A stretch of DNA of 64,000 nucleotides, from contig NZ_LIQI01000019.1 in the NCBI RefSeq assembly GCF_001418105.1, positions 372,001-436,000 of the forward strand, read 5' to 3'. Made by a program: the position numbers and the translations under genes. This document shows positions 18,717 to 26,940 of the stretch, in pieces. The DNA comes from Lacinutrix himadriensis (GTDB taxonomy: Bacteria; Bacteroidota; Bacteroidia; Flavobacteriales; Flavobacteriaceae). The notes under the pieces are model-generated. The model saw nothing but the letters and a program-made list of their open reading frames with translations, had not been told where the DNA came from and ran no database searches. The first letter of the stretch is position 1. The number at the start of each line of letters is the position of its first letter.

Positions 18717-19379
18717 ATGAGCATCACAAAAAATTTACAAGACATACAATCACAAGTCCCAGAAAACGTAACCCTTGTTGCGGTTTCTAAAACCAAACCT
18801 GTAAGCGACATTATGCAAGCCTATGAAGCCGGTCAACGCATTTTTGGCGAAAACAAGATTCAGGATATGGTAGATAAGTTTGACGAAATGCCAAAAGACA
18901 TTGCTTGGCACATGATTGGTCATGTACAACGCAATAAGGTTAAATACATGGCGCATTTTGTACGTTTAATTCATGGTGTAGAGAACTTTAAAACGCTAAA
19001 AGAAATAAACAAACAAGCAGCAAAACACGATAGAAACATTGACTGTTTATTACAAATAAAAATAGCTTCTGAAGACTCTAAATTTGGAATGACTGCAGCA
19101 GAAGCTTCCGAGATATTACAATCTTCAGAATTTTCAGAATTAAAAAACATTACTGTTATTGGCGTTATGGGAATGGCTACATTTACCGAAGACCAAGAAC
19201 AAATCCGAAGCGAATTTCAACTATTAAAATCCATATTCGAAGACTTAAAAAAAGTAAACCATAAACTTACTACTATTTCTATGGGAATGAGTGGCGATTT
19301 TAAATTAGCAATAAATTGTGGAAGCACGATGGTTCGTGTTGGAAGTAGTATCTTTGGAGACAGAAATTATAATAATTAG
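18717..19379 (+). CDS. YggS/PROSC family PLP homeostasis protein
   Basis: 220 residues forming a single TIM-barrel domain like the N-terminal half of alanine racemase. The PLP-binding lysine is in LVAVSKTKP (Lys25); FGENKIQDM (about 43-51), WHMIGHVQRNKVK (about 65-77), the SKFGMT strand and MSMGMSGDFKLAI phosphate-binding loop are the family signatures. YggS proteins bind pyridoxal 5'-phosphate and keep free PLP and amino-acid balance; no enzymatic activity is established. The 5' leader consists of a dispersed repeat that ends at the start codon. Confidence 0.93.
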   Translation: MSITKNLQDIQSQVPENVTLVAVSKTKPVSDIMQAYEAGQRIFGENKIQDMVDKFDEMPKDIAWHMIGHVQRNKVKYMAHFVRLIHGVENFKTLKEINKQAAKHDRNIDCLLQIKIASEDSKFGMTAAEASEILQSSEFSELKNITVIGVMGMATFTEDQEQIRSEFQLLKSIFEDLKKVNHKLTTISMGMSGDFKLAINCGSTMVRVGSSIFGDRNYNN

Positions 19380-19432
19380 TTTTTCGTTTTTAACACATCG
19401 AATAAATGAAAAACAAATAAAAAAATACACTT

Positions 19433-20797
19433 ATTTACACAATAGTAGACATAGAAACCACTGGTGGAAAGTATAATGAAGAAGGTATTACAGAAATAGC
19501 CATTTACAAATATGATGGTCATGAAGTGGTAGATCAATTTATAAGTTTAGTAAATCCAGAGCGCGAAATACAACCATTTGTAGTCAACCTAACAGGTATT
19601 AACAGTAATATGTTACGTAATGCTCCTAAGTTTTACGAGGTAGCAAAACGTATTGTAGAAATTACCGAAGGCACTATTCTTGTTGCACATAACGCTAAAT
19701 TTGATTACCGAATTTTACGTACAGAATTTAGACGTTTAGGTTTCGAATTTAAACGAAAAACACTTTGTACGGTAGAGCTTTCTAAAGACCTTATTCCAGA
19801 TCAACCTTCTTACAGCTTGGGAAAACTAACCAGAGCTTTAGGAATTCCTATTGCCGACAGACACAGGGCTTCGGGAGATGCTTTTGCAACTGTGAAGCTA
19901 TTTAAAATGTTATTGGATAAAGACTTGAAGAAAAACATTATTCAAGAATCTATTCGACAAGAACCTAAAAACCAAGTAGAATCTAGACTTTTAAATATTA
20001 TTGAAATTTTACCATCTACAACTGGCGTTTATTTTATGCATAAAGAAGATGGCGAAATTATTTACATTGGTAAAAGTAAGAATATTAGAAAACGGGTTAA
20101 TCAGCATTTTACGGGTACTTCGCATAAATCTAAAAAAATACAACTACAAGTTGCAACAGTAACTTATGAAGCTTGTGGTAGCGAGTTAGTTGCTTTATTA
20201 AAAGAAAGCGAAGCCATAAAACAAAACAAGCCCATTTATAACAAAGCACTAAGAAAAACGGTTTTCACACACGCACTTTATAGCTTTGAAGATGAAAAAG
20301 GCTACATCAACCTAAAGATTGATAAAGTCGATGGTAGAAAAAAACCAATAACCACTTTTAACAATAGACAAAGTGCAAAAAGTTTTATGTTTAGTCGCGT
20401 GGAAGAGTACAATCTTTGTCAGAAACTTACCGGCTTATACGAAACAAAAACAAGCTGTTTTAATTATAGCGTAAAAACCTGCGAAGGTGCTTGTGTACAA
20501 GAAGAAAACCCAGAAACATATAACAAACGTGTGCAAGAGCTTATAGATAAAAATGCTTTTACTAACGAGAACATTGTAATAGTAGATAGAGGTCGTGAAG
20601 TAGATGAACGTGCTGCAATACTTATACAAAATGGTGTTTTTAAAGGTATCGGGTTTTACAATTTAAACTATCAAATAAATAATATAAATGTCCTAGAGTC
20701 CATAATTACGCCAATGGAAAATAATAAAGACACACAGCATATTATTAAAAGCTATTTAAGGAGAAATAAAAGAGTGAAAATTTTAACTTTAGATTAA
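19433..20797 (+). CDS. DEDDh 3'-5' exonuclease fused to a GIY-YIG nuclease domain
   Basis: About 454 residues. The N-terminal half is a DnaQ-like exonuclease: exo I DIETTGG (Asp6, Glu8), AHNAKFDYRIL, and RHRASGDAFAT near residue 143. The second half is a GIY-YIG domain (about residues 195-225: TGVYFMHKEDGEIIYIGKSK, then NIRKRVNQHF) like UvrC or Cho. Such fusions probably cut and trim damaged DNA. Start: the frame is closed by TAA at 19418 and no ATG, GTG or TTG precedes exo I. The ATT at 19433 would give (M)YTIVDIETTGG, exactly where relatives begin. Internal GTG at 19526 would delete exo I. Followed by the DUF3857 gene after one base. Confidence 0.85.
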   Translation: MYTIVDIETTGGKYNEEGITEIAIYKYDGHEVVDQFISLVNPEREIQPFVVNLTGINSNMLRNAPKFYEVAKRIVEITEGTILVAHNAKFDYRILRTEFRRLGFEFKRKTLCTVELSKDLIPDQPSYSLGKLTRALGIPIADRHRASGDAFATVKLFKMLLDKDLKKNIIQESIRQEPKNQVESRLLNIIEILPSTTGVYFMHKEDGEIIYIGKSKNIRKRVNQHFTGTSHKSKKIQLQVATVTYEACGSELVALLKESEAIKQNKPIYNKALRKTVFTHALYSFEDEKGYINLKIDKVDGRKKPITTFNNRQSAKSFMFSRVEEYNLCQKLTGLYETKTSCFNYSVKTCEGACVQEENPETYNKRVQELIDKNAFTNENIVIVDRGREVDERAAILIQNGVFKGIGFYNLNYQINNINVLESIITPMENNKDTQHIIKSYLRRNKRVKILTLD

Positions 20798-20798
20798 A

Positions 20799-22760
20799 AT
20801 GAAAAGTACATACCTGCTATTATTCTTTATTATTACCGTTAGTACTTTTGCACAATCCCAAAAATTTCAATCAAATGACTATGCTATAAGCAGAAGCGAC
20901 CTTGAAACCAATACATTTGAAAAAGATTCTACAGCTAATGCATTAGTTATTTACGAACTGGGAAATAGCTATGTAGACAAACATAGTTTTAAGCTAAATA
21001 CCGAGTTTAAACAAAAATTAAAAATTTTTAACAGAAAAGGGTTTGACCATGCAAACATCTCGATTTATTTGTACAATAGTGATGATAAAAAGGTTAAAAT
21101 AAATAATATAAATGCTACTACAACTAATTTGATTGATAACAAGGTTGTTAAAACTCAATTAAAAGAAAGTGACATTTTTGAAGAAAAATACAATGATAAT
21201 TATACCATAATAAAGTTCACCTTTCCAAATATAAAGGAAGGATCTGTTTTAACGTATTCTTACACTTTAGAATCTCCTTTCATATATAAATATAAAGGTT
21301 GGAATTTTCAAAGTGAGATACCAAAATTACATAGCGAATATCATGCAAGTATTCCTGGTAATTACGAGTACAACATAAAACTTGTAGGCGGAAAAAAACT
21401 GACGACCAATACTTCTGAGATTGTAAAATATTGTTTAAAAGCCGGAAATGGAGGAAGTGCTAATTGTTCAAATTATGTATATGTAATGAAAGATATCCCT
21501 GCTTTTATTGATGAAAAATACATGACAACAAGGGATAATTACCTTGCTAGAATTGAATATGAATTAAAAATATACAGAGATTTTGAAGGAGGCATAGACA
21601 ATATTACTAAAAACTGGAAAACTACAGATAAAGAAATAAAATCAGATCCTAATATTGGTAAGCAACTTAATAAAAATGTTCCTTCCAATGATATTTTAGA
21701 AGCATCTATTCTTAGTCAGACAGACACATTAAAAAAAGCAAAAGCTATTTTTGAAACTGTTAAAAACAAGTATACCTGGAATCAAGAGTATGATCTTTTT
21801 GGTGACACTTCTATAAAAAACGCAATAAAAGTAAAATCTGGTAGTGCGTCAGAGATTAATATCTTACTTCATAATTTACTAGAACAAAACAATATTCAAG
21901 TAAAACCCATTTTATTATCTACTAGAAGAAACGGATTACCAACAACCGTTTTTCCTGTAATCTCCGATTTTAATTATTTAATTGTACAAGCTACTATTAA
22001 CAACAAAATCTATTTTTTAGATGCAACCGACAGCTTTTTAAACTTTGGTCAATTACCTTTTAGATGTTTAAATCAATATGGAAGACTTTTAGATTTTAAA
22101 AATGGAAGTAAATGGATAGATATTGAGGATGCATATAGATCTAATTCAAGATACAGAGTAAATATTAGTTTAGATGAAGCGCTAAATATTACAGGAGATG
22201 TTAACCATATAACATCCGGCCATCATGCATTATCAGAAAAAAAATCTTTCTTTAAAAATGCTAACCAACATCAAAACAAATTAATAGAAAAATATAAAAA
22301 TTTTACTATTTCCGAATATCAAGCCGAAACAGCAGAACCAAACAGCTTAGAATTTAAAGAAAATTTTAAAATAAATTATGAAGTAGATAAAATTGGGGAG
22401 AACATTTACCTAGATCCTTTCCTCTTTAAATTCTTTGAAGAAAACCCTTTTAAACTTCAAGAAAGATCGTATCCCATAGACTTTGGCTATAAAGATGCTT
22501 TTATATACTCATACAAAATAGCAATAGATGACGCCTTCGAAATTGCAGAAACGCCCAAAGATGTTTCGGTTAAATTACCAGAAAACGCAGGCCTTTTAGT
22601 TTTTAAAACTACGGTTAAAGACAATGAAATTATAATGTATTTTAAACTTAACTTTAATAGAGCAATATACGTTAAAGAGTTTTATCCGTATTTAAAAGAA
22701 ATAATGAGTACTGTTGTGAACATACAAAACAATAGTACAATTGTTTTAAAAAGAAAGTAA
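20799..22760 (+). CDS. DUF3857/transglutaminase-like secreted protein
   Basis: 653 residues with a signal peptide (about 1-18, ending TFAQ). The N-terminal part matches DUF3857 (HSFKLNTEFKQKLKIFNRKG, then FTFPNIKEGSVLTYSYTLESPF), and the middle is a transglutaminase-like fold (KAKAIFETVKNKYTWN, then GSASEINILLHNLLEQNNIQVKPILLSTR). The usual catalytic Cys position after G-S-A appears to be occupied by Ser or Glu here, as in many flavobacterial members, so it may be non-catalytic. A beta-rich C-terminal domain follows. Periplasmic or surface role, unknown. Translationally close to the preceding nuclease gene. Confidence 0.8.
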   Translation: MKSTYLLLFFIITVSTFAQSQKFQSNDYAISRSDLETNTFEKDSTANALVIYELGNSYVDKHSFKLNTEFKQKLKIFNRKGFDHANISIYLYNSDDKKVKINNINATTTNLIDNKVVKTQLKESDIFEEKYNDNYTIIKFTFPNIKEGSVLTYSYTLESPFIYKYKGWNFQSEIPKLHSEYHASIPGNYEYNIKLVGGKKLTTNTSEIVKYCLKAGNGGSANCSNYVYVMKDIPAFIDEKYMTTRDNYLARIEYELKIYRDFEGGIDNITKNWKTTDKEIKSDPNIGKQLNKNVPSNDILEASILSQTDTLKKAKAIFETVKNKYTWNQEYDLFGDTSIKNAIKVKSGSASEINILLHNLLEQNNIQVKPILLSTRRNGLPTTVFPVISDFNYLIVQATINNKIYFLDATDSFLNFGQLPFRCLNQYGRLLDFKNGSKWIDIEDAYRSNSRYRVNISLDEALNITGDVNHITSGHHALSEKKSFFKNANQHQNKLIEKYKNFTISEYQAETAEPNSLEFKENFKINYEVDKIGENIYLDPFLFKFFEENPFKLQERSYPIDFGYKDAFIYSYKIAIDDAFEIAETPKDVSVKLPENAGLLVFKTTVKDNEIIMYFKLNFNRAIYVKEFYPYLKEIMSTVVNIQNNSTIVLKRK

Positions 22761-22774
22761 TAAATCTTTTTTAG

Positions 22775-22782
22775 TACATTTG
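22775..22782 (+). promoter_or_regulatory. -7 box four bases before the ion-channel ATG
   Basis: TACATTTG fits TAnnTTTG; only ATAC separates it from the ATG at 22787, again implying a leaderless or nearly leaderless mRNA if used. The upstream gene ends at 22760, so read-through is the alternative. Confidence 0.4.
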
Positions 22783-22786
22783 ATAC

Positions 22787-23665
22787 ATGCCTGAAAAAAA
22801 ACCACATAGTTCCTGGAGAGCAAAAGTTCATGAAATTATTTATGAAGCAGATACTCCCGAAGGAAAACTATTCGATATTATACTGCTTATTGCTATACTA
22901 GCAAGTATACTTCTGGTTATGCTAGAAAGCATAGAATCGCTAGACGAAAAATATCACACGTTTTTTAATATTTCAGAGTGGATTATTACTGTCCTATTCT
23001 CCATAGAATACATACTAAGAATCGTTTCGGTAAAACAACCCATTAAATATGTAACTAGTTTTTATGGGGTTATCGATTTACTGTCCACCATTCCAAAATA
23101 CCTATCCTTAATATTTGTTGGTACACACGCACTTGTTGCCTTTAGAGCAATTCGATTATTACGTGTTTTTAGAATTTTAAAACTGGTACGTTTTCTATCT
23201 GCATCTAACCATTTGGTTGCAGCATTAAAAGCCAGTAGAGCAAAAATTTCGGTTTTTATGCTTGCTGTAATTATTATCACAATAATTCTAGGAACCGTAA
23301 TGTACTTAATTGAAGGAAAAGAACATGGGTTCGACAACATTCCTAAAAGTGTATATTGGTGTATTGTAACCCTTACTACCGTTGGTTTTGGAGACATCAC
23401 ACCACAAACGCCGTTAGGACAAATAATTGCTTCCTTAATTATGATTATGGGTTATGGTATTATTGCGGTACCAACAGGAATTGTATCTGCAGAATATTCG
23501 AAGCAAGATGACAAGCCTTTAAAAAACCCTAATACCGCTTCGCCATTGCCTACACATCCTTCAAAAGTAGATGTCAATTCGCAGATATGCGCAAACTGTT
23601 TAGCTGATAAACACAAAGACAAGGCAGAGTATTGTTATAATTGCGGACATAATTTACATATCTAA
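22787..23665 (+). CDS. Voltage-gated potassium-channel-like ion transporter with C-terminal zinc ribbon
   Basis: 292 residues with six membrane segments. S4 is clear (FRAIRLLRVFRILKLVRFL, arginines every third residue, about 119-137), and the pore helix and selectivity filter TLTTVGFGDITP (about 194-205) mark a potassium channel; S6 has MIMGYGIIAVPTGIVSAEY. Cytoplasmic tail: a proline-rich linker and four cysteines (C268, C271, C283, C286; CANC...CYNCGH) that form a likely zinc ribbon. It would sense voltage and pass K+ across the inner membrane. The zinc ribbon is an unusual C-terminus for a Kv-type channel. Confidence 0.9.
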   Translation: MPEKKPHSSWRAKVHEIIYEADTPEGKLFDIILLIAILASILLVMLESIESLDEKYHTFFNISEWIITVLFSIEYILRIVSVKQPIKYVTSFYGVIDLLSTIPKYLSLIFVGTHALVAFRAIRLLRVFRILKLVRFLSASNHLVAALKASRAKISVFMLAVIIITIILGTVMYLIEGKEHGFDNIPKSVYWCIVTLTTVGFGDITPQTPLGQIIASLIMIMGYGIIAVPTGIVSAEYSKQDDKPLKNPNTASPLPTHPSKVDVNSQICANCLADKHKDKAEYCYNCGHNLHI

Positions 23666-23670
23666 TTTCT

Positions 23671-23833
23671 GGGCGTTTACTACTACGCAAAGGCTTCGTA
23701 GCACCAGGCTTTCCGTTATATCTTTTTTGTTTTAAAGCAGCATTAAGACAAGCTTTGTGCTATCCTTTAAATCTATTTTAAGTACAGTAATATTCTGATA
23801 AACAAAAAAGGATGCCACTTCCATCCTTAACGC
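23671..23833. repeat. MITE-like structured intergenic repeat
   Basis: About 163 bases bounded by GGGCGTTTA and TTAACGC (near-inverted ends), with an internal stem CTACG/CGTAG (23683-23701), GGCTTTCCG, and a long pair ATCTTTTTTGTTT (23719-23731) with AAACAAAAAAGGAT (23800-23813). The end carries a small hairpin AAGGATG/CATCCTT followed by AACGC. I recall similar GGGCGTT...GGGCTTTCCG...TAACGC elements as abundant in Flavobacteriaceae; copy number here cannot be checked. It may also end the ion-channel transcript. Confidence 0.6.
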
Positions 23834-23879
23834 TTTTGTTTATTACTAATAACAAGTATCTTTACCAGCAAATAAGCAA

Positions 23880-24809
23880 ATTATCAAACCAACAACTTCA
23901 CATAAAACATTAATTTCTATTGTAGGTCCAACTGCTATCGGTAAAACAAACCTCAGCATTAAACTCGCAAAACATTTTAATACCGAAATTATTTCGGCAG
24001 ACTCGAGACAGTTTTTTAAAGAAATGCAAATTGGTACTGCAGCACCTACTCCATTAGAATTAGCAGCAGCACCCCATCATTTTATTCATCATAAATCTAT
24101 TCAAGACGCATATAGCGTTGGTGCTTTTGAAAAAGATGCGATACAAAAACTAGAAGCATTATTTACAAATCATGATGTGGTGATTATGGTTGGTGGATCT
24201 GGTTTATATGTAGACGCAGTTACCAAAGGTTTAGATCATTTTCCAGAGGTAGATAAAAGCATCCGAGAAAAACTAAATGCGCAATTAGAAAAAGAAGGCT
24301 TAGAATCGCTTCAGGAACAATTAAAGGACTTAGACCTAGAAACCTATAATACCATCGCTTTAAAGAATCCGCAACGTGTTATTCGCGCTCTAGAGGTTTG
24401 TATTGGTACTGGTAAACCATATGCCTCTTTTTTAAATAAAGATAAAAATAACAGACCTTTTAAAACCATTACTTTAGGCTTAACTGCAGATCGTGAGATT
24501 ATTTATAACCGTATAAATAAACGTGTAGACATCATGCTAGAAGAAGGTTTATTAGAAGAGGTAAAAGAGCTAACGCCTTATCAAAAATTAAACGCCTTAA
24601 ATACTGTAGGTTATAAAGAGATTTTTAATTATTTTAGTGAAGCGTGGACTTTAGAATTCGCCATTAGCGAAATAAAAAAGAATTCTCGCAGATTTGCAAA
24701 ACGACAACTTACCTGGTTTAAAAGAAATGAAAACACCTTGTGGTTTGACTACGAATCGGATTTAGAAACAATAATTAAAAAAGTAACCCATGAGATACAT
24801 CCAGAATAA
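23880..24809 (+). CDS. miaA: tRNA dimethylallyltransferase
   Basis: About 309 residues. MiaA adds the dimethylallyl group to A37 of tRNAs reading UNN codons. P-loop GPTAIGKT, ISADSRQFFKEMQIGT (substrate Asp and the DSRQ motif), MVGGSGLYVDAVTKGLD, NPQRVIRALEV and the C-terminal SRRFAKRQLTWFKRN are all present. The first ATG in frame (24024) is past the P-loop, so translation must start earlier. The frame is open back to a stop at 23850, with no ATG, GTG or TTG; ATT at 23880 gives a start a short distance before KTLISIVGPT and is my best guess. The upstream repeat element ends only 47 bases before. Overlaps the next gene by 20 bases. Confidence 0.88.
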   Translation: MIKPTTSHKTLISIVGPTAIGKTNLSIKLAKHFNTEIISADSRQFFKEMQIGTAAPTPLELAAAPHHFIHHKSIQDAYSVGAFEKDAIQKLEALFTNHDVVIMVGGSGLYVDAVTKGLDHFPEVDKSIREKLNAQLEKEGLESLQEQLKDLDLETYNTIALKNPQRVIRALEVCIGTGKPYASFLNKDKNNRPFKTITLGLTADREIIYNRINKRVDIMLEEGLLEEVKELTPYQKLNALNTVGYKEIFNYFSEAWTLEFAISEIKKNSRRFAKRQLTWFKRNENTLWFDYESDLETIIKKVTHEIHPE

Positions 24810-25305
24810 GGTATTCTATATTACCCTTTTCATATTTTCACTTTTTCTTTCTTGTGTTCAAAAAGAGCATAAAAATCCGCTTATAAATTACGAAGTACAA
24901 AATGAAATGTTTTTTGTAGAAACCATGCAAAAGCATTTAGACGCGGTATCCAATAAAGACTTAAATGCCTTAAAAAGCACACTTTCTCCTGAAGGAAACA
25001 TGCAACTTATTTTACCTCAAACCGAAATCACAAATACGGTAGATGCCTTTATGAAATACCATGAAGATTGGTTTGCAGTTCAAGCACCTTGGACTTTTGA
25101 AACCAAAATATTAAACACCAAAATTGGAGAATCCTTTGGTATCGCTATTACAGAGATTGTATATAAAGAACCAGAACGCGATGGAAAACCATATTTTAAT
25201 AGAATGTATGTTAGTTATGCACTTCAAAAAATAGAAGGAAAATGGTATATAATTAAGGACCATGCAAGCTCTATAGAAAAATCTACAGATAAAAAGGAAT
25301 ACTAA
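24790..25305 (+). CDS. NTF2-like (DUF4440-type) lipoprotein
   Basis: 171 residues. A lipoprotein signal ends FLSC (Cys22). The mature domain looks like the SnoaL/NTF2 fold: MQKHLDAVSNKDLNALKSTLSP at the front helices, then the strand pattern YHEDWFAVQAPWTFETKI, GIAITEIVYKE and a final strand KIEGKWYIIKDHASSIE. These domains are used as small enzymes or binding modules; the role here is unknown. It starts inside the last codons of miaA (20-base overlap), which indicates translational coupling to it. Confidence 0.75.
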   Translation: MRYIQNKVFYITLFIFSLFLSCVQKEHKNPLINYEVQNEMFFVETMQKHLDAVSNKDLNALKSTLSPEGNMQLILPQTEITNTVDAFMKYHEDWFAVQAPWTFETKILNTKIGESFGIAITEIVYKEPERDGKPYFNRMYVSYALQKIEGKWYIIKDHASSIEKSTDKKEY

Positions 25306-25347
25306 TTATTGGTAATTGATTATCTTAATTGCATAATAATCCATTCT

Positions 25348-26137
25348 ATGCAGCGTCCTACCACCATTCCAGAAGTTCTAGATCAATTAGATATCATCAT
25401 AGAGCAATCGATAGCTAATAATGATAGAATTGGCTTATTCGCCTTTATTTACAGAAGAACTACTGCCGAAATTTTAAAAGAAATACAACTGCAAAACTTT
25501 GAAGATAATACACGCCTAGAAAAACTAGACGTTGCTTTTGCTAACCTTTATTTAGATGCCTATAACAATTACATCCATAATAAACCCCTATAACAATTAC
25601 ATCCATAATAAACCAATAAGCAAATGTTGGGAATTTGCGTTTCATACCAAAAGCGAAGGCCTTACTATATTACAGCACATTCTCTTAGGCATGAATGCAC
25701 ATATTAATTTAGATTTAAGCATTTCTACTAGCGCAACCATGCAAGGCGAAAATTTAATAGATATTGAAAAAGACTTTAACACCGTAAATGATATTCTTTT
25801 CAATATTGTTAATGAAATGCAAGACCGATTAAGCAAAGTATCTCGTCTTATGTTTTTGTTAGATATTATTGGTAAAAATACGGATGAGAAGATTATAGAT
25901 TTCAGCATGCGAAAAGCAAGACAACAAGCATGGAACAGTGCTAATTTGTTATGGTCTTTAGGGAATAATACGAATACAGAAGCTATAGCTAAAATAGATG
26001 TACTAGTTTTAAAATTATCTGAAGTTATAAAAGCACCAAAATCTAGAATCCTAAAATTTGTATTACAAGCCATCGCTAAATTTGAAGAAAAAGAGGTTGG
26101 CGTTATTATTTCAAAACTGAAGAATAATTCATTTTAA
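25348..26137 (+). pseudogene. DUF5995 family gene broken by a 28-base tandem duplication
   Basis: The 5' part from the ATG at 25348 encodes QRPTTIPEVLDQLDIIIEQS, LFAFIYRRTTAEI and LDAYNNYIHNKP, then runs into a stop at 25591. The 3' part in the next frame continues YNNYIHNKPISKCWEFAFHT, with HILLGMNAHINLDLSIS typical of DUF5995. The break is a perfect 28-base direct repeat (25559-25586 and 25587-25614). Removing either copy restores one frame of about 252 codons with no residue lost. The 3' part alone has an ATG at 25556 and could give a 193-residue fragment. Function of the family is unknown. Loss looks recent, since both halves are otherwise intact. Confidence 0.88.
25559..25614 (+). repeat. 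Perfect 28-base tandem duplication inside the DUF5995 gene
   Basis: Two head-to-tail copies, each starting CCTATAACAATTACATCC and ending ATAATAAACC. 28 is not a multiple of three, so the duplication shifts the frame by one. Confidence 0.95.
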
Positions 26138-26171
26138 AAATTATGATACTCCTTTTTAAGAAAGTAGAGAG

Positions 26172-26207
26172 CAAAAAAAAATCCAACGTAAACGCTGGAT
26201 TTTTTTA
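26172..26207. terminator. Bidirectional terminator between the DUF5995 gene and rprY
   Basis: AAAAATCCA and TGGATTTTT form the stem (with an imperfect inner part ACG/CGC around TAAA), with A-run before and T-run after. It suits both converging transcripts. Confidence 0.75.
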
Positions 26208-26225
26208 TTCTTAATATCTTATAAT

Positions 26226-26936
26226 TTAAGCTTCGGTATTCACTACCAATCTAAAGCCTTCCCCATGAATATTTAGTATTTCTACTTTAGGGTCTAGTTT
26301 TAAATATTTACGCAACTTCGCGATATATACATCCATACTTCTAGAAGTAAAGTAATTATCGTCTCTCCAAATTTTGGTTAACGCTAATTCTCTTGGCATT
26401 AAATCATTTTCATGTAAAGCTAACATGCGTAAAAGCTCATTTTCTTTTGGAGAAAGTTTTACTTGATCTCCTCCATTATAGGTTAAAAAACGAAGTTTAG
26501 AATTTAAATCAAAACCTCCAATTTTAAACTCAAATTGTTTGCTATCTGTAACAGTGTCTGAACCTTTACGTTGAATTATTGCTTTAATTTTCATTAAAAG
26601 CACTTCACTATCAAAAGGTTTATTTAAATAATCGTCTGCACCAACTTTATATCCTTTAAGCACATCTTCTTTCATTGCTTTTGCAGTTAAAAAAATGATT
26701 GGCACTTCTTTATTTTTCTCTCGTATTTCTTTTGCTAGCGTAAAACCATCTTTATAAGGCATCATTACATCTAAGATACATAAATCGAAGTCGTCTTTTT
26801 TAAATTTTTCAAAGCCTTCCATACCATTTTTGGCATGTGTAACTTCGTAATCATTCATCATTAAATAATCTTTTAAAACAATTCCGAAATTTGGATCGTC
26901 TTCTACTAGTAATATCCTCTTTTGTTGTTCATTCAT
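26226..26936 (-). CDS. rprY: Response regulator, OmpR family (RprY-like)
   Basis: 236 residues. Receiver domain: acidic pocket VEDD (11-14), phospho-acceptor Asp56 in CILDVMMP, and the lysine in NKPF near residue 109. The C-terminal winged-helix DNA-binding domain (about 135-232) has KLSPKENELLRMLALHENDLMPREL and SRSMDVYIAKLRKYLKLDPKVEILNIHGEGFRL. It lies 4 bases downstream of the histidine kinase gene, giving one operon. The overall match is to RprY of Bacteroides, which with RprX responds to envelope stress; targets here are unknown. The gene ends before the shared hairpin at 26172. Confidence 0.9.
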   Translation of the reverse strand: MNEQQKRILLVEDDPNFGIVLKDYLMMNDYEVTHAKNGMEGFEKFKKDDFDLCILDVMMPYKDGFTLAKEIREKNKEVPIIFLTAKAMKEDVLKGYKVGADDYLNKPFDSEVLLMKIKAIIQRKGSDTVTDSKQFEFKIGGFDLNSKLRFLTYNGGDQVKLSPKENELLRMLALHENDLMPRELALTKIWRDDNYFTSRSMDVYIAKLRKYLKLDPKVEILNIHGEGFRLVVNTEA

Positions 26937-26940
26937 AGCT

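Noticed and set aside
25556-26137. The 193-codon ORF with its own ATG as an independent gene
   Set aside because: Its first residues are the wrong frame of the duplicated 28 bases; joined to the upstream ORF it gives an ordinary DUF5995 protein.
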